Shown: piece after piece, positions 1 to 5,341 of the stretch
Layout of the letters: each line of letters opens with the position of its first letter
Position numbering within the stretch: position 1 is the stretch's first letter
From: Nitrososphaerales archaeon
Lineage (GTDB): Archaea; Thermoproteota; Nitrososphaeria; Nitrososphaerales; CADDZS01
Reading direction: 5' to 3'
DNA: 5,551 nucleotides
NCBI GenBank assembly: GCA_030043455.1
Contig: JASHXQ010000226.1
Location: forward strand, 1-5,551
Program-made: the position numbers and the translations under genes
Notes under the pieces: generated by a model
Databases searched by the model: none
Told to the model about the DNA's origin: nothing
The model's input: the letters and a program-made list of their open reading frames with translations, nothing else

Positions 1-173
1 CAGGGGACACAATCACTTCAAGGTCTGAAGTCATGGCCGCCAGGGAATCGAAATCTCATCCGTCCATGGGAATAGTCACCGTGAAAACTAGAGGCTACAA
101 GCAAAACGAATCTCTGGTAATGGAGTTTGAACGGTCTTTCATGGTCCGAAAATCCCATCAAAAATGGAAATGA
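1..173 (+). CDS. MaoC-like dehydratase (enoyl-CoA hydratase, hotdog fold), C-terminal fragment
   Basis: The frame beginning at base 3 is open from the window edge to a TGA at 171-173 and gives about 56 residues; the 5' part of the gene lies outside the window. The fragment starts GDTITSRSEVMAARESKS and continues with GIVTVKTRGYKQNESLVMEF, then ends in a basic tail. This matches the last part of MaoC-family hydratases, where a 'GDTI...SEV...RESKSRP..GIVTVRTRGYNQ...V.EF.R' run forms the closing beta strands of the hotdog fold. Relatives hydrate 2-enoyl-CoA thioesters in the cytoplasm, including mesaconyl-CoA-type substrates. The catalytic Asp/His of the family lies further upstream and cannot be checked. 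It points the same way as the ThDP enzyme 94 bases downstream and may share a transcript with it. The family call is made from remembered motif similarity; the substrate is unknown. Confidence 0.8.
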   Translation, partial: GDTITSRSEVMAARESKSHPSMGIVTVKTRGYKQNESLVMEFERSFMVRKSHQKWK

Positions 174-185
174 ATTTTAGGGCAA

Positions 186-212
186 GAACGACGGAACTCG
201 TTCAAGATTTTT
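186..212 (+). terminator. weak hairpin plus T-run after the MaoC gene
   Basis: GAACGA (186-191) and TCGTTC (198-203) form a perfect 6-bp stem with a 6-base loop, and a run of five T lies at 208-212. It sits 12 bases after the MaoC stop codon. The stem is short and only half G/C, and four bases separate it from the T-run, so at best it is a weak or attenuating intrinsic terminator. It may be chance. Confidence 0.25.
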
Positions 213-241
213 CGACACGGCCTCTAGGTTATTTCTAAATA
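211..241 (+). promoter_or_regulatory. possible promoter upstream of the ThDP-enzyme gene
   Basis: An AT-rich stretch at 228-241 (TTATTTCTAAATA) lies about 27-40 bases before the ATG at 268. Read as a bacterial promoter, TTCGAC (211-216) and TAAATA (236-241) would be loose -35 and -10 boxes with a long 19-base spacer. Read as an archaeal promoter, the same AT stretch could be a TATA element giving a very short leader. Neither match is strong, and the gene may simply be read from the MaoC gene upstream. Confidence 0.2.
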
Positions 242-259
242 CAGCTCGAGAAGAGGCCG
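218..259 (+). promoter_or_regulatory. 8-bp inverted repeat enclosing the likely ribosome binding site
   Basis: CGGCCTCT (218-225) is the exact reverse complement of AGAGGCCG (252-259), with a 26-base loop between them. The right arm contains AGAGG (252-256), the only Shine-Dalgarno-like stretch at a usable distance (11 bases) before the ATG at 268. If the transcript begins upstream of 218, the fold would hide this site. If transcription begins inside the loop, the left arm is absent and the repeat is only a DNA-level palindrome or chance. The pairing is seen directly; the regulatory role is inferred. Confidence 0.4.
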
Positions 260-267
260 ACTGAAAG

Positions 268-2094
268 ATGAGCACTAGCAAGAGTGGCAACGCCGGCCCA
301 AGAGAGCTGAACGTGAAGACGGGTGGGCAGTGGTTCATCAAGTTGTTGCAGCTGAAGGGAGTGGAGTTTGTCTTCGGCACCACCGGCGCAGGCATGCCCG
401 ACATTCAGGATGCGATGGTCGTAGAAAAACCCCCAAAGTGGATCCAGGGCCTCCACGAGTTTACCACGGTGAGCGCTGCGGTGGGCTATGCCCTCGCTTC
501 CGGCCGCGAGGGAGTGACTCTGATCGATCGTATGGTCGGAACACAGAATGCGATTGGGGCTCTTTTTGGGGCGTACATGAACTCTGCTCCTCTTCTAGTC
601 TTCGCCTCCGCTAATGTTCCGGGGGTTCCTATTCAAACCGGGGCTCCAGAGTTACATTACAGCACCTACCAGCCAGTGATCGTGTTACCGTGGATAAAGT
701 GGTTGACCCAAGTGAATTCGCTCGAGTCGATGCCAGACGATCTCGAGAAGGCCTTCTACGCAGCGCTCTCCGAACACCAAGCTCCAGTGTATATGACGTT
801 GCGGCAAGATCTGATGGCTCAAACCATTACTAAAGGTTGGACGACCCGAATGGTTGGAGACCCAGTCGCCTCGCCAAGGGTGCCGGATGACGCGACGGTC
901 GAAAAGATAGTCAACTATGTTCTAGCTCACGAAAATCCTGTTCTTGTGACATCGGTGGCTGGCAGACATGCGGAATCTGTTAGGGCACTCATTGAATTTG
1001 CGCATCTCCTAGGGGTTGGCGTGATGGAACGCCGGTTTTTCATGAACTACCCACTGACAGATGGGCTGCATCAGGGCTTCCTGAGCCGCTACAGAGATCC
1101 GGAGATACCTCCAAAGACAGATCTGGTTATCACTCTTGAAATGGGCTTGCTGGCGCACCAGACCTTCCGCGACAATCCGGACATCATCGATATCACAAGT
1201 GACCCGTTACATCGACAGGATGTATACGCCGGAGGAGATTATGGAGCCTCACTAGTTCCCGCAAAGATTAGAGCAATATGTGACTCGGCACCAACTCTCC
1301 GGAAACTCGCTAAAGTAGCCAGCGAGAAACTGAACAGTGCAGAAAGAGGAAAGATCACCGACAGACTTCAGAGGTTGAAGGAACACCATGACCTTATGCT
1401 TCAAGAGTGGAGACGAAAGGGTTTGCAGGGCTATGAATCCGGAAAACTTACCGACTGGGCAATAGGCTACGTCCTGAATAAGCACTTTTCATCGGACACT
1501 GTCTGGGTAAACGGTGCAGCCTCGTCTTGGGAGACTCTTCTCAGAACGGTGGAACTTACACAGCCAGGAACGTATTTTGGGAATCCTAGCGGCCATCTCG
1601 GGCCCACCTTGGGGATGGCCTACGGTGTGGCCCTCGCGGACCGGAAGTACGTGGATGTGGTAGATAGAGGCTCGTACAAAACCGGAAAGATTAGTGGGTC
1701 GAGCAAGACCGTAATCTGCACCACAGGAGACGGGGACGCCATTTTCGGTAACATCGATTCCGCCCTCTGGACCTGCGCTCACTATGGCATCGGAGTTCTT
1801 TACGTGATCATCAACAACGCATGCTGGGCAGCGGAGTGGTACCCCATCGAAACTTCCTCGCAGCACTGGGCCAGGGATTCCGGAGATTTTGAATTTCTGG
1901 ATCTAGACAAACCCAAGATCGACTTCGAGTCGGTTGCGAGAGGATTTGGTATCTACTCCAAGAGGGTTGAGGATGTGGCAGAGTTCGAACGGGAACTTCC
2001 CAAAGCTCTGGAGCTTGTGCGCAAGGGCAAGCCCGCGTTGCTGGACCTGCAACAGGAAAAATACACCGGGGCAGCACCGTCCAGTGTCTCCTAA
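268..2094 (+). CDS. ThDP-dependent enzyme of the acetolactate synthase / benzoylformate decarboxylase superfamily
   Basis: A 608-residue protein with the usual three-domain layout. The N-terminal PYR domain (about 19-185) has Glu64 in GLHEFTTVSAAVGYALASG, the residue that activates the cofactor's aminopyrimidine ring, followed by VGTQNAIGAL. The central domain spans about 205-345 (MNYPLTDGLHQGF at 258-270). The C-terminal PP domain has the ThDP/Mg motif GDGD at 487-490 followed 26 residues later by NN at 516-517; Asp488 and Asn517 should bind Mg2+. The family decarboxylates 2-oxo acids or joins/splits C-C bonds beside a carbonyl, in the cytoplasm. The motifs look closest to the poorly characterised 'thiamine pyrophosphate-requiring' acetolactate synthase-like group rather than to true IlvB. 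The length is slightly above the usual 550-590, owing to an N-terminal tail of about 18 residues and extra residues around 459-478. The ATG is preceded by AGAGG at 252-256. CoA-enzyme neighbours make a 2-hydroxyacyl-CoA lyase-type role possible but unproven. Confidence 0.87.
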   Translation: MSTSKSGNAGPRELNVKTGGQWFIKLLQLKGVEFVFGTTGAGMPDIQDAMVVEKPPKWIQGLHEFTTVSAAVGYALASGREGVTLIDRMVGTQNAIGALFGAYMNSAPLLVFASANVPGVPIQTGAPELHYSTYQPVIVLPWIKWLTQVNSLESMPDDLEKAFYAALSEHQAPVYMTLRQDLMAQTITKGWTTRMVGDPVASPRVPDDATVEKIVNYVLAHENPVLVTSVAGRHAESVRALIEFAHLLGVGVMERRFFMNYPLTDGLHQGFLSRYRDPEIPPKTDLVITLEMGLLAHQTFRDNPDIIDITSDPLHRQDVYAGGDYGASLVPAKIRAICDSAPTLRKLAKVASEKLNSAERGKITDRLQRLKEHHDLMLQEWRRKGLQGYESGKLTDWAIGYVLNKHFSSDTVWVNGAASSWETLLRTVELTQPGTYFGNPSGHLGPTLGMAYGVALADRKYVDVVDRGSYKTGKISGSSKTVICTTGDGDAIFGNIDSALWTCAHYGIGVLYVIINNACWAAEWYPIETSSQHWARDSGDFEFLDLDKPKIDFESVARGFGIYSKRVEDVAEFERELPKALELVRKGKPALLDLQQEKYTGAAPSSVS

Positions 2095-2095
2095 T

Positions 2096-3259
2096 TCAAT
2101 AAGATCTCGGCAGAGCCAGAATGTGTTCTGCGATGTAGCCCAGTATCATGTTGTTGGGGATCGGTGCCACGATAAAGAGTCTGGATTCCCGGAATTTTCT
2201 TTCCACGTCGGCATCCTTGGTCATACCGTACCCGCCCAGGGTGGTCATGGCTACATTAGCAGCTTCCAAAGAAGCCTCGGAGGAAAGGAGTTTCGCCAGG
2301 TTCGCCTCGTTACCGCAGGGTTTGCCCTGATCAAAAAGTGAAGCAGCCTTGTACCGCATCAGATCAGCAGATTGGATCTTGGCGTATGTAGCAGCAAGAG
2401 GATACTGCACTCCCTGGTTTTGTCCGATCTGTCGATTGAAGACAACTCTTGACTTGGCGTAGTCTACCGCTCTATCCAGACAGAAGAACGCGTCTCCGAT
2501 ACACTCCGAAGCAATCAGGATCCGCTCCGCATTGATAGTATCCAGGATGTACCTGAAACCCTCTCCCTCCTTACCGATCAGGTTTTCTCTTGGTACCTCG
2601 AGATTCTCAAGAAAGAGCTCGTTGGTCTCGTGATTAATCATAGTGTCAATTTGTTGATACCGAATCTCTTTTCGATTATCTCTCATATTGACGAGAAAAA
2701 TGCTCATCCCATCTGTTTTCTTAGCTACCTGATCGTAGGGTGTCGTTCGGGCGAGTAGCAGAATTAGATCGGTGTGTTGGAGGCGGGAGGCGAAGATCTT
2801 GCGGCCGTTAATTACATAATCATCATCTTTTCGCACTGCACTGGTCCGGATTCGGGTGGTGTCGATCCCGGCTTCTGGTTCAGTGACCGACATGGTTTGC
2901 AATCGCAGCTCGCCGTTTGCGATTTTAGACAGGTACTGTTTTTTCTGCGTCTCACTACCATGTCTCAGCAGAGTCCCCATGGTATACATCTGGGCGTGGC
3001 AGGCTGCGCTATTTCCCCCGGATCTGTTGATTTCTTCGAGGACTATCCCTGCCTCCAAAATTCCTAATCCTGAGCCACCATATTCTTTTGGAATTAGACA
3101 CGACAGATAGCCCTCTTTGGTCAGGTCTCTGACAAAGGCTTCAGGATATTCCTTCTTCCGATCCAGATCTCTCCAGTAGCTGTTAGGGTAATGAGCCTCG
3201 CAAAAATCCCGGACGCTTTTTCGAATGAGTTCTTGTTCTTCTGTCAGCTCAAAATTCAA
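2096..3259 (-). CDS. acyl-CoA dehydrogenase (FAD-dependent)
   Basis: A 387-residue protein, the normal length for soluble acyl-CoA dehydrogenases, which oxidise acyl-CoA to 2-enoyl-CoA and pass electrons to electron-transfer flavoprotein. It opens MNFELTEEQELIRKSVRDF, typical of the N-terminal helical domain. The flavin segment SVTEPEAGIDTTR (124-136) and NGRKIFAS (151-158) form the middle domain, and the C-terminal helical domain carries NRQIGQNQGVQ (275-285) and GGYGMTKDADVERKFRESR (342-360). The usual IYEGT segment with the catalytic Glu of medium- and short-chain enzymes is replaced by VAPIPNN (364-370). Glu245 in NAERI aligns with the alternative catalytic Glu of isovaleryl-CoA and long-chain enzymes. 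The start is TTG: the frame has a stop (TGA) three codons upstream and no ATG fits, while residue 1 onward matches the family N-terminus. No ribosome binding site is obvious. Convergent with the ThDP gene, divergent from the CoA-transferase gene. Confidence 0.93.
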   Translation of the reverse strand: MNFELTEEQELIRKSVRDFCEAHYPNSYWRDLDRKKEYPEAFVRDLTKEGYLSCLIPKEYGGSGLGILEAGIVLEEINRSGGNSAACHAQMYTMGTLLRHGSETQKKQYLSKIANGELRLQTMSVTEPEAGIDTTRIRTSAVRKDDDYVINGRKIFASRLQHTDLILLLARTTPYDQVAKKTDGMSIFLVNMRDNRKEIRYQQIDTMINHETNELFLENLEVPRENLIGKEGEGFRYILDTINAERILIASECIGDAFFCLDRAVDYAKSRVVFNRQIGQNQGVQYPLAATYAKIQSADLMRYKAASLFDQGKPCGNEANLAKLLSSEASLEAANVAMTTLGGYGMTKDADVERKFRESRLFIVAPIPNNMILGYIAEHILALPRSY

Positions 3260-3311
3260 AGATGATCAGACGCTACTGGGCTTCTGTTCGCCTCCCTCAT
3301 AAAATGATAAA
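3260..3311. promoter_or_regulatory. divergent intergenic region with AT-rich core
   Basis: Only 52 bases separate the TTG start of the leftward dehydrogenase from the first possible TTG start of the rightward CoA-transferase, so both promoters must be packed here or extend into the coding ends. The half nearest the transferase is AT-rich (ATAAAATGATAAAT at 3299-3312) and could supply a -10 or TATA-like element for either direction. The other half is mixed sequence. On the minus strand GGGAGG lies about 35 bases before the dehydrogenase start, too far to act as its ribosome binding site. No classical -35/-10 pair or operator is clear. Confidence 0.35.
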
Positions 3312-4517
3312 TTGATTTCGAAAAATGAGTTCTGTTCCGATAGTTTGGCATCACCTCTTGCCGGGATCCGTGTCGTCGAAGTCTCCTCCCTCGTTGCCGG
3401 ACCGGCTATGGGCTCGCTGCTTCGCGATCTCGGAGCCGATGTGATCAAGATCGAACAGCCAGGAACAGGCGATCCCTCGAGGATCATCAGTCCCTGGGGT
3501 TTCCTGAACTATAACCTCGGAAAGAAGAGCCTCTCCCTGAACCTAAAATCGGACAGCGGAGAGGAGATCCTGCACCGCCTGATTCGCCGGAACAAAATTG
3601 ACGTATTTTTGGAAAACATGGGTCCGGATGTTTCGAGCCGGCTCGGGTTCTCCTACAGTACCCTGCGCAAACTTAATCCTGCATTAATCTATTGCTCGAT
3701 CAAGGGAGCGTCCCCCAAAAGCCAGTATTATGATCGGCCTGCCTTCGATGCCGTCGCACAAGCTTTGAGTGGCATGATGTCTCTTACGGGGGAGGCAAGT
3801 GGGGAGCCAGCGCGAGTGGGGAACCCCGCGATAGATTTGGGAGCCGCGGCTTACGGAGCAATCGGAGTACTTAGCGCACTCTTGGAACGCGAGAAAACGG
3901 GGAAGGGAAAGCTCATCGAGGTCTCCTTGCTGGACATGAGCGTTTACTGGAACGGGTACTGGCTGACTTATTTTGGAATGACGGGTAAAATTCCGGTCCG
4001 CCTCGGTTCCGGCCATCCAGGTTACGCACCCCACCGGGTGTTCGAGACAAAAGATCGCAAGCGCTACTTGATCGCAACGCTGAGCGACTCGCAGTGGAAG
4101 AGTCTTTCAGAACTATTGAAACTTAATCTCAACAGCAACTATGATGCGATGAAATTTAGAATTGGCCACCGCGCCGAAGTGGAACAGGCAGTACAAGATG
4201 CAGTATCCAAACTAACTTCTAACGAGCTAGTAAATCTTCTCGAAACTAAGGTGCCCTGTGCCGTGGTCCGGTCCATTGACGAAGTTTACAACGACAAAGA
4301 GCTCTTGGATCTAGGCACTCTTCAGGAAACCATCAACCTTTTCCAAAATGACGAACCGGTACAAGTGGCAAGGTCGCCAATCAGCTCCAAAGATAAGAGA
4401 AATTCTCACGCGGTGTTATCCGCGCCCAAACTCGGACAAGACAACGACACAATTCTCAAGTCGCTTGGTTATAAGGCGAAAGAGATCCAGCTTTTCGCAC
4501 GATCAGGTTATTTGTAA
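3312..4517 (+). CDS. class III (CaiB/BaiF) CoA-transferase
   Basis: A protein of up to 401 residues, in the family range of about 380-430. These enzymes move CoA between carboxylic acids through an aspartyl-CoA thioester, in the cytoplasm, as interlocked dimers. Family features in order: PLAGIRVVEVSSLVAGP (15-31), LLRDLGADVIKIEQPGTGDPSR (37-57 region), NKIDVFLENMGPDV (94-107), YDRPAFDAVAQALSGMMSLTG (140-160), then NPAIDLGAAAYGAIG (171-185), where Asp175 is the expected catalytic aspartate, followed by ALLEREKTGKGKLIEVSLLD. The C-terminal small domain has GYAPHRVFETKD and VPCAVVRSIDEV. The start is uncertain: TTG at 3312 is the first possible, but TTG at 3345 would give MASPLAGIRVVEVSS, closer to how family members begin. 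Neither has a ribosome binding site. It probably supplies the CoA ester to the dehydrogenase and hydratase. Substrate not readable; frc, caiB and mesaconyl-CoA transferase are all relatives. Confidence 0.93.
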   Translation: MISKNEFCSDSLASPLAGIRVVEVSSLVAGPAMGSLLRDLGADVIKIEQPGTGDPSRIISPWGFLNYNLGKKSLSLNLKSDSGEEILHRLIRRNKIDVFLENMGPDVSSRLGFSYSTLRKLNPALIYCSIKGASPKSQYYDRPAFDAVAQALSGMMSLTGEASGEPARVGNPAIDLGAAAYGAIGVLSALLEREKTGKGKLIEVSLLDMSVYWNGYWLTYFGMTGKIPVRLGSGHPGYAPHRVFETKDRKRYLIATLSDSQWKSLSELLKLNLNSNYDAMKFRIGHRAEVEQAVQDAVSKLTSNELVNLLETKVPCAVVRSIDEVYNDKELLDLGTLQETINLFQNDEPVQVARSPISSKDKRNSHAVLSAPKLGQDNDTILKSLGYKAKEIQLFARSGYL

Positions 4518-4525
4518 CTCGCTTC

Positions 4526-4537
4526 TTCTATATAGAA
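4526..4537. repeat. perfect 12-bp palindrome TTCTATATAGAA
   Basis: The sequence TTCTATATAGAA equals its own reverse complement and lies 9 bases after the CoA-transferase stop codon. It could be an operator half-site pair or a TATA-like element for the small gene downstream, or simply an AT-rich chance palindrome. It lacks the G/C stem expected of a terminator. Confidence 0.35.
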
Positions 4538-4559
4538 AATCGTTTGTGGAAAAGAAATC

Positions 4560-4593
4560 TCGCAAGTATTTCGCAAAATATTTCCTCCGGAAA
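4560..4593. repeat. tandem 11/12-bp repeat followed by a short inverted repeat
   Basis: TCGCAAGTATT (4560-4570) is immediately followed by TCGCAAAATATT (4571-4582), which differs by one inserted base and one substitution. Directly after, TTTCC (4581-4585) and GGAAA (4589-4593) form a 5-bp inverted repeat around TCC. The block lies between the CoA-transferase and the small charged protein, about 80-110 bases before the latter's ATG, a plausible place for a regulator site. Function is inferred from position only. Confidence 0.35.
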
Positions 4594-4672
4594 CTAGATC
4601 CACCGGGTTTTGACGCGAGTAAAATTTAATGGTTCAAGCGTGGTCCCGCTCTGCCCCTTTAGTGACCCAAGA

Positions 4673-4924
4673 ATGAGCGACAAAATGTTCGAAAGAATTG
4701 CAGAGTCGGCGTACCTGCGCGAATTCAATCTCGCAGTGGAAAGAATGAACGAGGAAGAGAGGAAAAATGTGGAACTGGAGTACGAGAAGTTGACGGGGAT
4801 GGAGTGCGACGACGCCGCCCGTATCCAGACAGACGAGCAGTTTGTGGAAACGATGAAGCTCGCCTATGAAAATATGAAACGGAAAAGAGAGAAAGAAGTG
4901 AAACTCGTAGAGATTTACGCGTAA
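4673..4924 (+). CDS. small charged helical protein of unknown function
   Basis: An 83-residue protein if started at ATG 4673 (MSDKMFERIAESAYLREF). I do not recognise a family. It is dense in Glu, Lys and Arg with almost no Gly or Pro, and the pattern (RMNEEERKNVELEYEKL at 24-40, then FVETMKLAYENMKRKREKEV at 57-76) predicts two long amphipathic helices joined by a loop containing TGMECDD. It has no signal peptide, membrane helix or metal-binding cluster, so it is likely cytoplasmic. The frame stays open upstream to TTG 4610, which would add 21 residues (MTRVKFNGSSVVPLC...); that stretch looks less protein-like, with no repeated helical pattern, so ATG 4673 is preferred. No clear ribosome binding site is present. 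It stands alone between two intergenic gaps. The steady helical periodicity supports its being real. Confidence 0.55.
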   Translation: MSDKMFERIAESAYLREFNLAVERMNEEERKNVELEYEKLTGMECDDAARIQTDEQFVETMKLAYENMKRKREKEVKLVEIYA

Positions 4925-4932
4925 ACTTCCAA

Positions 4933-4949
4933 ATCTCAAGACGTGAGAT
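4933..4949 (+). repeat. 6-bp inverted repeat after the small charged-protein gene
   Basis: ATCTCA (4933-4938) and TGAGAT (4944-4949) form a perfect stem with loop AGACG, nine bases after the preceding stop codon. No T-run follows, so it is not a standard intrinsic terminator. It could stabilise the 3' end of the transcript. Confidence 0.35.
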
Positions 4950-4959
4950 CTACCGAACG

Positions 4960-4980
4960 GGGGAATTCCCAGATTTCCCC
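4960..4980 (+). repeat. G/C-flanked palindrome with alternative pairing
   Basis: GGGAATTCCC (4961-4970) is a perfect 10-bp palindrome. GGGGAA (4960-4965) can instead pair with TTCCCC (4975-4980) as a 6-bp stem with a 9-base loop, so two mutually exclusive pairings exist. The downstream sequence TCTACT is only mildly T-rich. It could be a protein-binding palindrome or a weak terminator. Confidence 0.35.
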
Positions 4981-5002
4981 TCTACTATGAATTCGAGTCG
5001 AG

Positions 5003-5039
5003 GCCGAGGCTGATCTTCAAAGCTGAGGATCGTAGCGGC
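5003..5039 (+). promoter_or_regulatory. extended hairpin in the leader of the membrane-protein gene
   Basis: GATCTTCA (5012-5019) pairs with TGAGGATC (5024-5031) as an 8-bp stem with one G-U pair and a 4-base loop (AAGC). The fold extends outward through GCT (5009-5011) with AGC (5034-5036), across a 2-base bulge, and GCC (5003-5005) with GGC (5037-5039), across a 3-base bulge. It ends 50 bases before the ATG at 5090. It may be a 5' leader structure or a small RNA; no known riboswitch class is recognised. Confidence 0.35.
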
Positions 5040-5076
5040 AACTTAAATCGAAAGCTCACCATTCAACTCCTGAGGT

Positions 5077-5082
5077 AGGTGG
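5077..5082 (+). promoter_or_regulatory. ribosome binding site of the two-helix membrane protein
   Basis: AGGTGG lies 7 bases before the ATG at 5090, inside the purine-rich run TGAGGTAGGTGG (5071-5082). This is the best Shine-Dalgarno match in the window. It favours ATG 5090 over the second in-frame ATG at 5096, for which the spacing would be 13. Confidence 0.55.
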
Positions 5083-5089
5083 TCCGGAT

Positions 5090-5341
5090 ATGACAATGTC
5101 CGATACAGAGAATCAGGGAGTAAAAAGAGTGTACGAGCCGCCGGTGGGAATGATCATCGGTTCCATACTCGGGGTAATCGCTTGGCTTTTCTTCATTCTA
5201 GTTTACGCGCTGGACTGGTCAAGGGGCTATTCGCTGTTTCAAAACCTGATCGTAACCGTAGTCTCATTTTCCATCGCTGCGCTGATAATCGGCGCCTTCT
5301 GGCTTGTGCTGACTCCGAGAGAATACTGGAGAGGTTCCTAG
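5090..5341 (+). CDS. small membrane protein with two transmembrane helices
   Basis: An 83-residue protein. Residues 1-18 are a polar tail (MTMSDTENQGVKRVYEPP). Two hydrophobic segments follow at about 19-41 (VGMIIGSILGVIAWLFFILV core) and 52-74 (NLIVTVVSFSIAALIIGAF core), joined by the short loop DWSRGYSLFQ, and the protein ends TPREYWRGS. The hairpin layout leaves both termini on the same side; basic residues in both tails (K12, R13, R77, R81) suggest the cytoplasm. There are no catalytic-looking residues. The 'EPPVGMIIG...LDWSRGYSLFQNLIVT' pattern is reminiscent, from memory, of uncharacterised small two-helix proteins in archaea and some bacteria, but I cannot name a family. The gene has a good ribosome binding site and lies 57 bases before the beta-propeller gene, so the two may be co-transcribed. 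Confidence 0.72.
   Translation: MTMSDTENQGVKRVYEPPVGMIIGSILGVIAWLFFILVYALDWSRGYSLFQNLIVTVVSFSIAALIIGAFWLVLTPREYWRGS

Noticed and set aside
1489..1866. Antisense open frame of 125 residues inside the ThDP-enzyme gene
   Set aside because: It overlaps the strongly conserved ThDP-binding domain on the other strand, has no family motif, and is explained as a by-product of the real gene's codon pattern.
1934..2341. Open frame of 135 residues crossing the ThDP and dehydrogenase gene ends
   Set aside because: It is out of frame with both well-supported genes, and its product shows no recognisable domain or sensible composition.
3684..4034. Antisense open frame of 116 residues inside the CoA-transferase gene
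   Set aside because: It lies opposite the catalytic-aspartate region of a clearly conserved gene, and its translation is not protein-like.
268..4517. Oxalate degradation pair (oxalyl-CoA decarboxylase plus formyl-CoA transferase)
   Set aside because: The ThDP protein lacks the look of oxalyl-CoA decarboxylase in its middle region, and an acyl-CoA dehydrogenase and MaoC hydratase have no place in that pathway.
4348..4629. Rightward frame of 93 residues overlapping the CoA-transferase end
   Set aside because: Most of it overlaps the conserved C-terminus in another frame, and the remainder is AT-rich intergenic sequence rich in Lys/Ser/Phe codons by composition.
4634..4939. Antisense frame opposite the small charged protein
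   Set aside because: Its His/Phe/Leu-rich translation is the mirror of the Glu/Lys-rich codons on the plus strand; the plus-strand helical pattern is the more convincing reading.
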